From Flavobacteriales bacterium (GTDB taxonomy: Bacteria > Bacteroidota > Bacteroidia > Flavobacteriales_C > GCA-002722245): DNA of 64,000 nt. This document shows positions 31,336 through 41,182 of the stretch, piece after piece (position 1 is the stretch's first letter; each line of letters begins with the position of its first letter). Position numbers and translations under genes: made by a program. Under the pieces are notes generated by a model that worked only from the letters and a program-made list of their open reading frames with translations, did not search any database and had not been told where the DNA came from. The stretch lies in contig CANFBW010000002.1 of the NCBI GenBank assembly GCA_947444925.1, positions 1 through 64,000 on the forward strand, written 5' to 3'.

Positions 31336-34206
31336 CTATGCCAATTCCTTGCTGTATTCTTCAGTTGGAGCGCAGCTGCACACCAAGTTTCTATCGCCGT
31401 AAGCATTGTCAATGCGGTTTACCGTCGACCAAAATTTGCTTTCGCTGAGGTAGGGCAGGGGACTCACTGCTTTCTCTCTAGAGTACGGATGGTTCCACTC
31501 CCCAATGACATCGGCGATTGTGTGCGGTGCATTTTTAAGCACGTTGTTTTCTTTGTCGGCAATACCGTCTTCTATTTCTGCAATTTCTTTTCTTATCGCG
31601 ATCATGGCTGTGCAAAAACGGTCTAGTTCTGATTTGGATTCGCTTTCAGTAGGCTCTATCATCAGCGTGCCAGCCACTGGAAAGCTTACTGTTGGTGCGT
31701 GAAAACCGTAGTCAATCAAGCGTTTTGCGATGTCCATCACTTCGATGCCGGCGCTTTGTTTGAAAGCCCTACAGTCTAAAATCATTTCGTGTGCAACCTT
31801 GTTGTTTTTGCCCTGATACAAAATAGGGTAATCGTTTTCGAGTTTTACCTTCAGGTAGTTTGCGTTCAACATAGCCATGCGCGTTGATTCTGTAACGCCT
31901 TCGAGACCCAGCATGCGGATGTATCCGTACGAAATCAATAAAATGAGCGCCGAGCTAAATGGCGCCGCGGCAACTGCGGGAATTCCTTTTTCTGATTTCT
32001 GGTAGGCCAGCGGGTGCGATGGCAAGAAAGGGGCTAAATGTTTTGCGACACCAATTGGCCCCATGCCCGGACCACCGCCGCCGTGTGGAATGGCAAATGT
32101 TTTGTGCAAGTTGAGGTGACAAACATCGGCGCCAATTTCTGCGGGATTGGTGAGACCAACCTGTGCATTCATGTTTGCTCCGTCCATGTACACCTGTCCT
32201 CCATATTTGTGAATGGTGGCCGTTATTTCCTTAATTCCTTCTTCGTAAACGCCGTGGGTTGAGGGATAGGTGACCATCACACAAGCCAAATTGTCTTTGT
32301 GCTGTGCGGCCTTCAATTCTAAATCTTGTAGATCGATGTTGCCTTGTTCATCGCATTTTACTAAAACAATGTCCATTCCCGCCATTGCTGCAGATGCCGG
32401 ATTTGTGCCGTGGGCTGACGTAGGGATCAAGGCAATGTTTCGTTGCGTTTCTCCTTTGTCATCGAGATATGCTTTGATGACCAATAGCCCTGCCAATTCC
32501 CCTTGTGCGCCCGAATTGGGTTGAAATGAAATGCCGCTGAAACCAGTAATTTCTTTGAGGTAGGCGCCTAAGTCGTTGATGATTTCTTGGTAACCCAGTG
32601 TTTGTTCTTTGGGCGCAAATGGATGCATGCTGGCAAACAAAGGATTGCTCAACGGCATCATCTCAGAGGCAGCGTTTAGCTTCATAGTACAAGAACCCAA
32701 CGAAATCATGGAGTGTACCAGTGAAAGGTCTTTGTTTTCAAGGCGCTTGATGTAGCGCATCATCTCCGTTTCAGAGTGAAATGTATTGAATATCGGATGT
32801 GTCAAAAAAGGCGTCGTACGCAAGTTTAGCTGGGCGGCAGGGCTGTTGGTGATTTCATCGGAAGTAAGCATTGGCGTGGCTTTACCAAGTGCTGCAGCCA
32901 AAGCGCCAAGTAGGGCGTTAAGGTTGGCAAGCGAGGTGCTTTCGTCAACGGCGATCAATATGGCGTCGTTGAGTGCGCCAACATTGATTTGTGCTTTCAG
33001 CGTTTCTTCTACTATCCTTGAAAGCAGTGCCTTGTCGCCAGTAATGCTCAAGGTATCAAAGAATTTATCAGAAGCGCAGGTTAGTCCAAGTGCGTTTATT
33101 TTTTGACGCAGTGCAGTTGCTTTTTGATGCACTTCTGAACCAATCGCTTTTATTCCCGCGTGACCGTGGTAAACGGCGTACATACTCGCCATGATGGCCA
33201 ATAGCGCCTGCGCGGTGCAAATGTTTGAAGTCGCTTTGTCGCGTTTGATGTGTTGTTCGCGTGTTTGCAAAGCCATGCGGTAGGCTTTTTTGCCACGTGA
33301 ATCTATTGAAACGCCAATGATTCGGCCTGGCATATTTCTTTTGAATTCGTCTTTCGCTGCAAAGAAAGCTGCGTGGGGTCCGCCAAAGCCCATGGGCACA
33401 CCAAAGCGCTGCGAGTTGCCAAATACGATGTCAGCGCCAAATTTTGCGGGTTCTTCAATTACGGTCAGGGCCAATAAGTCAGTTGCAACCGCAACCGCAA
33501 CACCTTGTGCATGCGCTGCTTCAACAAAGGGGTGGTAATTTTCAACTACTCCATAAGCATTTGGATATTGCACCAAAGCACCAAAAAACTGATCATTGAA
33601 GGCCACTGTTTTGAAGTCACCCACAATAAGTTCAATGCCCAAAACTTTGGTGCGGGCTTTCAATACATCAATCGTTTGATGAAAACAGTTTTGGTCTACA
33701 AAAAAACTGTTGGCGTTTTTTTTCACCGCTTCTCGGCTTCGTGAATTCAGTAACATGATCATGGATTCGGCAGCTGCAGTGGCTTCGTCGAGTAGCGAAG
33801 CATTTGCGATGTCCATTCCTGTCATGTCTAAAACCATGGTTTGAAAATTCAACAGGGCTTCCAATCTGCCTTGCGAAATTTCAGCTTGGTAGGGAGTGTA
33901 GGCGGTGTACCATCCTGGATTTTCAAATACATTTCTCAGCACAACTGGCGGTGTAATGGTGCCGTAGTAGCCCAAGCCGATGTGTGAGGTGTACAATTTA
34001 TTTTTTGCAGCCACGGCATTGATGTGGTTGAGGTAGTCGAATTCACTCAATGCTGCCGGCAGGTTTAATGTTTTGGGCAAACGGATGTGTTGCGGCACGA
34101 TAGTACTTACCAATTGCTCGGTGGCAGTAGCTCCTGTAAGCGCTAACATTTCGCTGATATCGGCTTGTGCCGAACCAATGTGTCTTTGTTGAAAAGGGAT
34201 GGCCAT
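31336..34206 (-). CDS. gcvP: glycine dehydrogenase (decarboxylating), P-protein
   Basis: PLP motif HLNLHKTFAIPHGGGGPGMGPIGV; FQQRHIGSAQADISEML N-terminus. Confidence 0.96.
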   Translation of the reverse strand: MAIPFQQRHIGSAQADISEMLALTGATATEQLVSTIVPQHIRLPKTLNLPAALSEFDYLNHINAVAAKNKLYTSHIGLGYYGTITPPVVLRNVFENPGWYTAYTPYQAEISQGRLEALLNFQTMVLDMTGMDIANASLLDEATAAAESMIMLLNSRSREAVKKNANSFFVDQNCFHQTIDVLKARTKVLGIELIVGDFKTVAFNDQFFGALVQYPNAYGVVENYHPFVEAAHAQGVAVAVATDLLALTVIEEPAKFGADIVFGNSQRFGVPMGFGGPHAAFFAAKDEFKRNMPGRIIGVSIDSRGKKAYRMALQTREQHIKRDKATSNICTAQALLAIMASMYAVYHGHAGIKAIGSEVHQKATALRQKINALGLTCASDKFFDTLSITGDKALLSRIVEETLKAQINVGALNDAILIAVDESTSLANLNALLGALAAALGKATPMLTSDEITNSPAAQLNLRTTPFLTHPIFNTFHSETEMMRYIKRLENKDLSLVHSMISLGSCTMKLNAASEMMPLSNPLFASMHPFAPKEQTLGYQEIINDLGAYLKEITGFSGISFQPNSGAQGELAGLLVIKAYLDDKGETQRNIALIPTSAHGTNPASAAMAGMDIVLVKCDEQGNIDLQDLELKAAQHKDNLACVMVTYPSTHGVYEEGIKEITATIHKYGGQVYMDGANMNAQVGLTNPAEIGADVCHLNLHKTFAIPHGGGGPGMGPIGVAKHLAPFLPSHPLAYQKSEKGIPAVAAAPFSSALILLISYGYIRMLGLEGVTESTRMAMLNANYLKVKLENDYPILYQGKNNKVAHEMILDCRAFKQSAGIEVMDIAKRLIDYGFHAPTVSFPVAGTLMIEPTESESKSELDRFCTAMIAIRKEIAEIEDGIADKENNVLKNAPHTIADVIGEWNHPYSREKAVSPLPYLSESKFWSTVNRIDNAYGDRNLVCSCAPTEEYSKELA

Positions 34207-34307
34207 AATGCTGAGTTGAAAATAGGGAGCAAAAATAACCTTTTCCATTGTGAATAGTGCGAAAAGGGGAAGGTCATTGCAAGTTTTTATTCACTAACAT
34301 AGTTTTC

Positions 34308-34315
34308 TATATTTG
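34308..34315 (+). promoter_or_regulatory. Bacteroidota -7 element (TATATTTG)
   Basis: TATATTTG shortly upstream of the ATG at 34333. Confidence 0.5.
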
Positions 34316-34332
34316 CCTTATAAACAAAGAGA

Positions 34333-34950
34333 ATGAAAAAGATTGTTGTGCTTTTATTAACAATTGTACTTGTAAGTAGCTTGGCCGCGCAAGACAGAAT
34401 CCAAATGCTCAGCGGAAAAGAAAAGACTGGCTATTTTGACCACGAAAGCGCAAGCTATATTTACTATTCAAAAAAGCAGGGAGGTCCCAAAAAGAAGGTG
34501 AACAAAGAGAATGTTTTCAGAGTGTTGAAAAGTGCCGGAGATACCCTTTATGTTTACAAACAAGACACCTTGGCCGAGGACGATTACAGTGTTGCACAAA
34601 TTGAAAAACACATGCAGGGACAAATTGAAGCGCGCAAATATTACCGTCCGTGGTTGGCTGCTGCTGGTGGTTTTTGTGTAGGTGGTGCAAGTGGTGTTTT
34701 GCCTTTGTTTTACGCCTTTTTTCCTCCCGGACTCTATTCTGCCTTTGTGGGCACATGGAGTATCAATCCGTCGCGCTTCATTGCATCAGATGAAACATTG
34801 CTTTCCAACGAATATTTCGTCAATGGCTACGATTTAGCCGCCAAGGGAAAAAAATTGCGTTACGCTGTAGTGGGCAGTCTCACTGGCTTGGCAAGTGGAA
34901 TGAGTTTGATGTACATGATTTATACCTACAAACCCTACGTTCCGCAATAG
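34333..34950 (+). CDS. hypothetical membrane protein
   Basis: Signal peptide and two further hydrophobic segments. Confidence 0.6.
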   Translation: MKKIVVLLLTIVLVSSLAAQDRIQMLSGKEKTGYFDHESASYIYYSKKQGGPKKKVNKENVFRVLKSAGDTLYVYKQDTLAEDDYSVAQIEKHMQGQIEARKYYRPWLAAAGGFCVGGASGVLPLFYAFFPPGLYSAFVGTWSINPSRFIASDETLLSNEYFVNGYDLAAKGKKLRYAVVGSLTGLASGMSLMYMIYTYKPYVPQ

Positions 34951-34958
34951 CACCGTTT

Positions 34959-36272
34959 TTATTTTGTTGCCAATACAATACCTTCCTTAAAAATGCGAAT
35001 GGTATTTTTGATGTCTTCCTTGCTGTGTGCCGCTGAAACAAAACCTACTTCGTATCCAGAAGGACCCAAATAAATTCCTTTTTGCAAAAGAAAAGCATGC
35101 AGTATTCTGAAGTGTTTCATCGATTTTGGATCAATGTCGCTTGCCGCTTTGATGTCTTTGTTTGAAAAGCGCAGCCAAAAAATGGAGCCTACGGAAACCA
35201 TTTTAAAAGCCAATTTTTTTTCTTTGGCAAAAGCATTGACCGTATCGACCAATGTTTTGGTTTTTAGCTCCAGTGCTTTGTAAAAACCTTTTTTCAAACA
35301 TTCACTCAGTTGGGCTTTTCCAGCGCTCATTGCTACTGGATTCCCCGATAATGTTCCGGCTTGGTAAACAGGTCCGTCGGGCGCAATTTGTTTCATTATT
35401 TTTGCGCTTGAGCCATAAGCGCCCACCGGCATTCCGCCGCCAATAATTTTGCCGTACGTGATGATGTCGGGTTTGATGTTGTACAATCCGGCAGCGCCTT
35501 CAAAGCCAACACGGAAGCCACTGATAACTTCGTCGAAGATCAACAGTGCATTGTGTTTTTTAGTGATGTCGCGTAGGGCTTGCAAATATTCTTTGCCTTG
35601 TAAAAGCAAACCGTTGTTCGCTGGAACGGGTTCAATGATGATACAAGCAATTTGATTGTAATGCGCAGCAAAAGCTTTTTCTACCGCTTTTAAATCGTTG
35701 AGCGGAAGCACTATGGTTTCGTTGGCGAATGCTTCAGGAACACCGGCTGAAGAAGAAGTGCCAAAAGTTGCCAAACCCGAACCTGCCTTCACCAAAAGGT
35801 GATCGGCATGACCGTGGTAGCAACCATCAAATTTTATGATTTTGTCTCTGCCCGTGTAGCCGCGTGCCAGTCGAATTGCCGACATGACCGCTTCCGTCCC
35901 CGAACTTACAAAACGCATTTTTTCAATAAAGCGATTGTTGGAGATGATCAGTTCAGCCAATTCATTTTCTTGCACTGTTGGCGCACCAAACGACAAACCG
36001 TTGACAACAGATTTTTGCACTGCTTTTACCACCGAACTTGGCGCATGTCCCAAAATCAGCGGACCCCAAGAACAACAATAATCAATGTATTTATTTCCGT
36101 CGATGTCGTAAATTTTTGATCCTTTGCCTTTTGCAATAAATAGCGGATCACCATCTACCGAGCCGAAAGCGCGCACCGGAGAATTTACGCCACCCGGAAA
36201 AAATGTTTTTGCTTTTTTGAAAGCGGCTGCTGATTTTTTTGTTTTCATGCGGGTCTTTTTTTTAATGGGCAC
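34959..36272 (-). CDS. hemL: glutamate-1-semialdehyde 2,1-aminomutase
   Basis: FPGGVNSPVRAFGSVDGDPLF, LIFDEVISGFRVG, DIITYGKIIGGGMPVGAYG. Confidence 0.96.
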   Translation of the reverse strand: MPIKKKTRMKTKKSAAAFKKAKTFFPGGVNSPVRAFGSVDGDPLFIAKGKGSKIYDIDGNKYIDYCCSWGPLILGHAPSSVVKAVQKSVVNGLSFGAPTVQENELAELIISNNRFIEKMRFVSSGTEAVMSAIRLARGYTGRDKIIKFDGCYHGHADHLLVKAGSGLATFGTSSSAGVPEAFANETIVLPLNDLKAVEKAFAAHYNQIACIIIEPVPANNGLLLQGKEYLQALRDITKKHNALLIFDEVISGFRVGFEGAAGLYNIKPDIITYGKIIGGGMPVGAYGSSAKIMKQIAPDGPVYQAGTLSGNPVAMSAGKAQLSECLKKGFYKALELKTKTLVDTVNAFAKEKKLAFKMVSVGSIFWLRFSNKDIKAASDIDPKSMKHFRILHAFLLQKGIYLGPSGYEVGFVSAAHSKEDIKNTIRIFKEGIVLATK

Positions 36273-36319
36273 ATGGCATACCTGTCTATTTTCTCTATTG
36301 GTATAACAGGCATTTCATA

Positions 36320-36958
36320 TTATCGTACAAATGGATTATTCTTTTTTTCGAAACCAATATTTGTTGGCTCACCGTGTCCGGCGTATACTTCATAGCCATC
36401 GGGCAAAGTGAATAATTTTTCTTTGATGCTTTTTACTAGCGTATTCATGTCGCCAAAAGGCAAATCGGTGCGCCCCACGCTCATTTGAAACAATACATCT
36501 CCGCCAATGACAAAGCCATCTTTGTGGCTCACAAAAGCAAGATGACCAGGCGCGTGCCCCGGAACAAAAAGAATGTCCAATTTCGAATTGCCAAAAGTGA
36601 CAACATCTCCTTCTTCTAGAAAAATTTCAATTTCGGGAGAAGGATTGCAGTTTATGCCGTATTGTTTTCCCCACAGCGGAGAGCCTTGTAAAATAGGCTT
36701 TTCGAGTTTGTTGGCTTCTAATTTTAATTTGAATTTATCGGCGATCATGCCATTGCCCAAAATGTGGTCAATATGACAATGCGTATTCAGTAAATGGGTT
36801 GGTTTTAAATTATTGTCGCTGATAAATTTCAGCAGTGTTTTTTCTTCAGTGCTGGTATAGCAGCCCGGATCAATGATGACACATTCCTTTGTTTCATCAA
36901 AAAGGATGTAGGTGTTTTCGTAAAAAGGATTGAAAGCAAAGCCTTGAATTTGAATCAT
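36320..36958 (-). CDS. MBL-fold metallo-hydrolase (glyoxalase II-like)
   Basis: NTHCHIDHILGN motif, VPGHAPGHLAFV, YAGHGEPTNIG. Confidence 0.88.
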   Translation of the reverse strand: MIQIQGFAFNPFYENTYILFDETKECVIIDPGCYTSTEEKTLLKFISDNNLKPTHLLNTHCHIDHILGNGMIADKFKLKLEANKLEKPILQGSPLWGKQYGINCNPSPEIEIFLEEGDVVTFGNSKLDILFVPGHAPGHLAFVSHKDGFVIGGDVLFQMSVGRTDLPFGDMNTLVKSIKEKLFTLPDGYEVYAGHGEPTNIGFEKKNNPFVR

Positions 36959-36979
36959 GGTGCAATTGAAGTTTGAATA

Positions 36980-37441
36980 TCAAAAGTAAGGAAAATTACT
37001 TTTGATATATTCTATTGCTTCATCAATAAATGCTTGCCAGTTGTGATCGGGCATCCAGACGTCGGTGATGAAATTTTCTATTTCGTTTTCCTGTAATTTT
37101 TTGAAGGCAAATAAGTGCAGCGCAACAAAAATGGATGCGCGATAATTTGCTGCGCAATGCACCAATATTTTTTCATTTGCATTCTGCTTCATTTTTTCAA
37201 AAAAGAGGGTGAGGTCTTGAATCGTTGGATTGTCAAACAAAACAGGAAGATGAAAATATTTGATGTTTAAATTTTCGACGAAATATTTTTCATTCAGCAG
37301 AGAATAATCCTGATCATTTAATCCGAGATTGATGATCACTGAAAAATTTTCGTCGGCAATTTTTTGGAGTTGGGATTCAGTTGGTTGACCAGAGCAGTAA
37401 AGGGATTCGGAGACTTTAAGAAAATTGAGGATGTCGAACAT
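36980..37441 (-). CDS. tyrosine-phosphatase-like family protein
   Basis: CSGQPTESQL and ILVHCAANYRAS active-site-like loop. Confidence 0.6.
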   Translation of the reverse strand: MFDILNFLKVSESLYCSGQPTESQLQKIADENFSVIINLGLNDQDYSLLNEKYFVENLNIKYFHLPVLFDNPTIQDLTLFFEKMKQNANEKILVHCAANYRASIFVALHLFAFKKLQENEIENFITDVWMPDHNWQAFIDEAIEYIKSNFPYF

Positions 37442-37503
37442 GAAGTGAAATTAGGGATTTTCTAGCGTGTGTAGTTTCGATTCAGTTTCATTCGCTCCGC
37501 TTT

Positions 37504-37704
37504 GGCTTCTTTTGCCTAAGCGGTCTTTATACTTTAGAGGCTTCGCCTTTCCTGATTAATAAAAATAAGCCGAAGGCTTTGGGAGTGTTAAGATCGCTTA
37601 GGCAAAAGAAGCCTAAGCGAGGCGTGGGTTTGCTTTGTGAGGATGGAGACGCTGAAAGCTTCAAGAAAAGATTCCGTTAAGTTCGCTTCGCTAAACTTAA
37701 CGGA
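37504..37704. repeat. REP/BIME-like intergenic palindrome cluster
   Basis: GGCTTCTTTTGCCTAAGCG (37504-37522) inverted at 37595-37613; nested CGCTTAGGC/GCCTAAGCG; AAGCCgaaGGCTT; TCCGTTAAGTT..AACTTAACGGA (37673-37704). Confidence 0.75.
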
Positions 37705-37722
37705 GGTGGAGGAGACATTTAT

Positions 37723-38016
37723 TTAGCCACTGTTTGAACAACCCGTGCATTGTAAATGACATAGTCTATAACCCCAATAAATTAAAGTGAAAGCAAAAGC
37801 AAGAAGTAGTAAAAAGACGATAAGTTCTTTATGCATAATCAAAAGATTTATCGCGTATAATACAAAGATGCCAGAAGTTATATACAAAAGGATACCTAAA
37901 AAAGGGCCATTGTTCATATGCGAATTCGCGGTGTTTTGCGCATAAGGAAGTATCAAAAAAGCGATTAATAAATTAACAGCGATAATGACCGGCAGATAAA
38001 GTTTTTTGTTACTCAC
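37723..38016 (-). CDS. hypothetical small membrane protein
   Basis: Three hydrophobic segments; overlaps gpmI by one base. Confidence 0.5.
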   Translation of the reverse strand: MSNKKLYLPVIIAVNLLIAFLILPYAQNTANSHMNNGPFLGILLYITSGIFVLYAINLLIMHKELIVFLLLLAFAFTLIYWGYRLCHLQCTGCSNSG

Positions 38017-39533
38017 TACACCAAAACCTCCCCTGTCATATCCTTCGGAATTTCCACCTCCATCATCTTCAAAATCGTAGGTGCTAAATCGCCCAATTTT
38101 CCATTTTTGATGTGTTTGTAATCTTTATCAATTAAGAAACAAGGAACCGGATTTGTGGTGTGCGCTGTATTTGGTGAACCATCTGGATTGATGACATAAT
38201 CAGCATTGCCATGATCGGCAATAATGATGAAAGAGAATCCTTTAGGAGTTCCACATTCCACTACTTGTTTTACGCAAGAGTCAACAGTTTCCACCGCTTT
38301 TATGACTGCTTCGTAAACTCCGGTATGTCCTACCATATCAGGATTAGCGAAGTTCAAGCACATGAAATCTGCTTCGCCTTTGTTCAACTCTGCGCAAACT
38401 TTATCCGTCAATTCTTGCGCACTCATTTCGGGTTGTAAGTCGTAGGTTGCTACTTTTGGAGAAGCGGCCATGATGCGCACTTCGCCTTTGAAAGGTTCTT
38501 CTCTTCCGCCGGAGAAAAAGAAAGTAACGTGTGGATATTTTTCGGTTTCAGCAGCGCGAATTTGTTTTTTACCACCTTTCTCTAAAGCTTCTCCCATGGT
38601 CATTATGAGATTGTCTTTTTCGTAAATGATGTGGACACCTTTGAATGACTCATCGTAACGTGCCATCGTAACATAATACAAATTCATTTTGTACATGTTT
38701 TGTTCATGGAAATCTTGCTGGCTCAAAGCCTGCGTGATTTCGCGACAACGGTCGGTGCGGAAGTTGAAGCAAATCACTACATCCCCTTCTTTAATGAGGG
38801 CAGTAGGTTGTCCGCTTGCATTAGTAATTATGGTAGGTTTAACAAATTCATCGGTTTCGCCTTTTGCATATGAAGCTTTCATGGCTTCAACTGGATCAGT
38901 AACATGTTCGCCAGTTCCGTGCACCAAAAGATCGTAAGCCAGTTTCACGCGATCCCAACGTTTGTCGCGATCCATTGCATAATATCTACCGCAAAGAGAA
39001 GCGATTTTGGCATTTGTGTTTTTTACATAAGCTTGCAATTCTGTTACATAACCTAAACCGCTTTTCGGATCCACATCCCGTCCGTCGGTGAAAGCATGAA
39101 CAAAAACGTCTTTCACTCCCTCGGTGGTGGCCATGTCGCACAAAGCATATAAATGTTTTTGGGAAGAATGAACGCCTCCTTCAGAGATCAATCCTAAAAA
39201 GTGCACCGCTTTATTTTTGTCTTTGGCTTCTTTGAAAGCTGCTTTCAAAACAGGATTCGTGAAAAATGATTTGTCACGCACGGCAACATTAATTCTCACT
39301 AAATCTTGGTACACAACGCGTCCGGCACCAATATTTAAGTGACCTACTTCAGAGTTTCCCATCTGTCCCTCCGGCAAACCAACTTCTTCACCGCTGGTGA
39401 TGAGTTCAGAATTAGGATAGTTGGTATATAAAGAATCAATGAAAGGAGTATTTGCATTGAAGATAGCATCGGACTTTGTATGATCGCCTTTTCCCCAGCC
39501 ATCCATGATAATAAGAGCAACTTTTTTTGACAT
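38016..39533 (-). CDS. gpmI: 2,3-bisphosphoglycerate-independent phosphoglycerate mutase
   Basis: LIIMDGWGKG, GQMGNSEVGHLNIGAGRVVYQDL, ADHGNADYVINPDGSPNTAHT. Confidence 0.96.
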   Translation of the reverse strand: MSKKVALIIMDGWGKGDHTKSDAIFNANTPFIDSLYTNYPNSELITSGEEVGLPEGQMGNSEVGHLNIGAGRVVYQDLVRINVAVRDKSFFTNPVLKAAFKEAKDKNKAVHFLGLISEGGVHSSQKHLYALCDMATTEGVKDVFVHAFTDGRDVDPKSGLGYVTELQAYVKNTNAKIASLCGRYYAMDRDKRWDRVKLAYDLLVHGTGEHVTDPVEAMKASYAKGETDEFVKPTIITNASGQPTALIKEGDVVICFNFRTDRCREITQALSQQDFHEQNMYKMNLYYVTMARYDESFKGVHIIYEKDNLIMTMGEALEKGGKKQIRAAETEKYPHVTFFFSGGREEPFKGEVRIMAASPKVATYDLQPEMSAQELTDKVCAELNKGEADFMCLNFANPDMVGHTGVYEAVIKAVETVDSCVKQVVECGTPKGFSFIIIADHGNADYVINPDGSPNTAHTTNPVPCFLIDKDYKHIKNGKLGDLAPTILKMMEVEIPKDMTGEVLV

Positions 39534-39538
39534 ATATT

Positions 39539-40504
39539 TTAGTTTAATTGTATCGGAAATTGAATGGCGAATATAGCACCTTTAGGAGAATTATCCTTCA
39601 CTTCGATGCTTCCTTGGTGTAATTCTATTAGATTTTTAACAATGAAGAGGCCGAGACCAGTACCTTTGTTTTTGCGGGTATTCTCGTTGCCTATTCGGTA
39701 AAATTTTTGAAAAATGTTGTTTTTCTCTTCGTCTGGAATACCTTCTCCTTCATCAGAGATGTTAAAATAAATGCGCTTGTTTTCACTTTTGAGTGTGAGG
39801 CAAATTTCACTACCGGTTGGCGCGTATTTGGCTGCGTTTTCTAATAAATTTAGCACCACGGATGACAAACCCATTTCATCGCCGAGCAGGATAAATTCGT
39901 TGTTTGCGGGATGCATAAAGTTCACGGTGTGGTTTTTTAAAAAACCTTGTTGATTGCGCTGGATGCTCTCGGAAATAATTTTTTTGAGAGAAATTTTTTC
40001 TTTGTGTAAAATGAACAATTGTTCGTCTATTTTGGTGGCCAATAATATATTTTCTACCATTTGATTGAGTCGGTCGGCATTCGCAACGCCTTTGTTGGCA
40101 AGGTCTTTCACTTGCTCGGGCTCTAAGTTTCGCGCAGCAATTGTTTGCCATAACAACTTTATAGAGGCGATGGGTGTTTTTAGTTCATGGGTGATGGCCA
40201 TAAGAAAATTGCGTTGCTGATTGCTCACTGCCATTTCCTTTTTGAAGGCACGGTAGGTGATGAAAAAACCAAAGAAAAGCAATATGATGAATACAATGCC
40301 TTCGCCAAAGAGCATCCAATATTTCCTATCGAGTTCTGAGCCGTGGTAAACTTGTTGGTAAAGGTTCCACGTGTTGTGCAGCCACCATAGTGACTGCATC
40401 AAGATGTAGGCCAGCAGAACGGAGAAAATAAAGAGTGGTTTTTTAGAGATGCTTGTCATTTGTGTCAATATATTCCATTTTTGCCCTTGCAAACAGCAAG
40501 TCAT
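39539..40504 (-). CDS. membrane sensor histidine kinase
   Basis: H-box FLMAITHELKTPIASIK, N-box VVLNLLENAAKYAP, G-box GTGLGLFIVKNL. Confidence 0.9.
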   Translation of the reverse strand: MTCCLQGQKWNILTQMTSISKKPLFIFSVLLAYILMQSLWWLHNTWNLYQQVYHGSELDRKYWMLFGEGIVFIILLFFGFFITYRAFKKEMAVSNQQRNFLMAITHELKTPIASIKLLWQTIAARNLEPEQVKDLANKGVANADRLNQMVENILLATKIDEQLFILHKEKISLKKIISESIQRNQQGFLKNHTVNFMHPANNEFILLGDEMGLSSVVLNLLENAAKYAPTGSEICLTLKSENKRIYFNISDEGEGIPDEEKNNIFQKFYRIGNENTRKNKGTGLGLFIVKNLIELHQGSIEVKDNSPKGAIFAIQFPIQLN

Positions 40505-40568
40505 GGGCAGGCTAAAATACTTATATTATTTATTTTATCTTTAAGCTCTCGTAAAAAACAAATAGAAA

Positions 40569-41180
40569 ATGAATTTCATTACCCAGCTCAGAAGATACAG
40601 ATGGATCGTTACCGGTCGTTGGAAAATTAGAAAGCAGATTTTGCTTGCAAACACTGGGGGTGTAGTAAAAATTGTGGTGGGTACTGGAACAACATCTTTT
40701 GATGGTTGGATAGGAACAGATCTTCCACACTTCAATATTTTGAAGAAAGAGGATTGGGATTATTTTTTCAAAGATTGCAATATTGATAATCTCTTGGCGG
40801 AGCATGTTTTTGAACATCTCACTGAAGCACAAACCGAGTTGGCGTTGACGTTGGCTTTTCCTTATGTAAAGAAAGGTGGTGTTTTCCGCATCGCAGTGCC
40901 TGATGGATTTAATTCCAATCCGGCATATATAGAATATGTTCGCCCGGGTGGACATGGCGACGGATCACACGACCATAAAGTATTGTGGAATTATAAAACG
41001 CTTTCAAAATCAGGAGAAAAGGCGGGATTTAAATCTGCTTTGATCGAATATTACAATGAAGAAGGTAAAATCGTAGAAAACGAATTGACGGATGTGAACG
41101 GACATGTGTTTAGATGCAGAAATCAATCCGAGCATGAGTTTTCAAAGAGCTCATTGATCATTGATTTTGTGAAAAATTAG
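40569..41180 (+). CDS. predicted SAM-dependent methyltransferase-like protein
   Basis: NLLAEHVFEHLTEAQTELALTLAFPYVKKGGVFRIAVPDGF. Confidence 0.75.
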   Translation: MNFITQLRRYRWIVTGRWKIRKQILLANTGGVVKIVVGTGTTSFDGWIGTDLPHFNILKKEDWDYFFKDCNIDNLLAEHVFEHLTEAQTELALTLAFPYVKKGGVFRIAVPDGFNSNPAYIEYVRPGGHGDGSHDHKVLWNYKTLSKSGEKAGFKSALIEYYNEEGKIVENELTDVNGHVFRCRNQSEHEFSKSSLIIDFVKN

Positions 41181-41182
41181 TA

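Noticed and set aside
31287-31412. N-terminal extension of the 30024-31412 ORF overlapping gcvP
   Set aside because: A proper signal peptide starts at the internal Met (31286); the extension is antisense-free overlap with the gcvP 3' end and has no signal sequence.
39539-40504. Two-component system
   Set aside because: Only the histidine kinase is present; no response regulator adjacent in this window, so no pair can be claimed.
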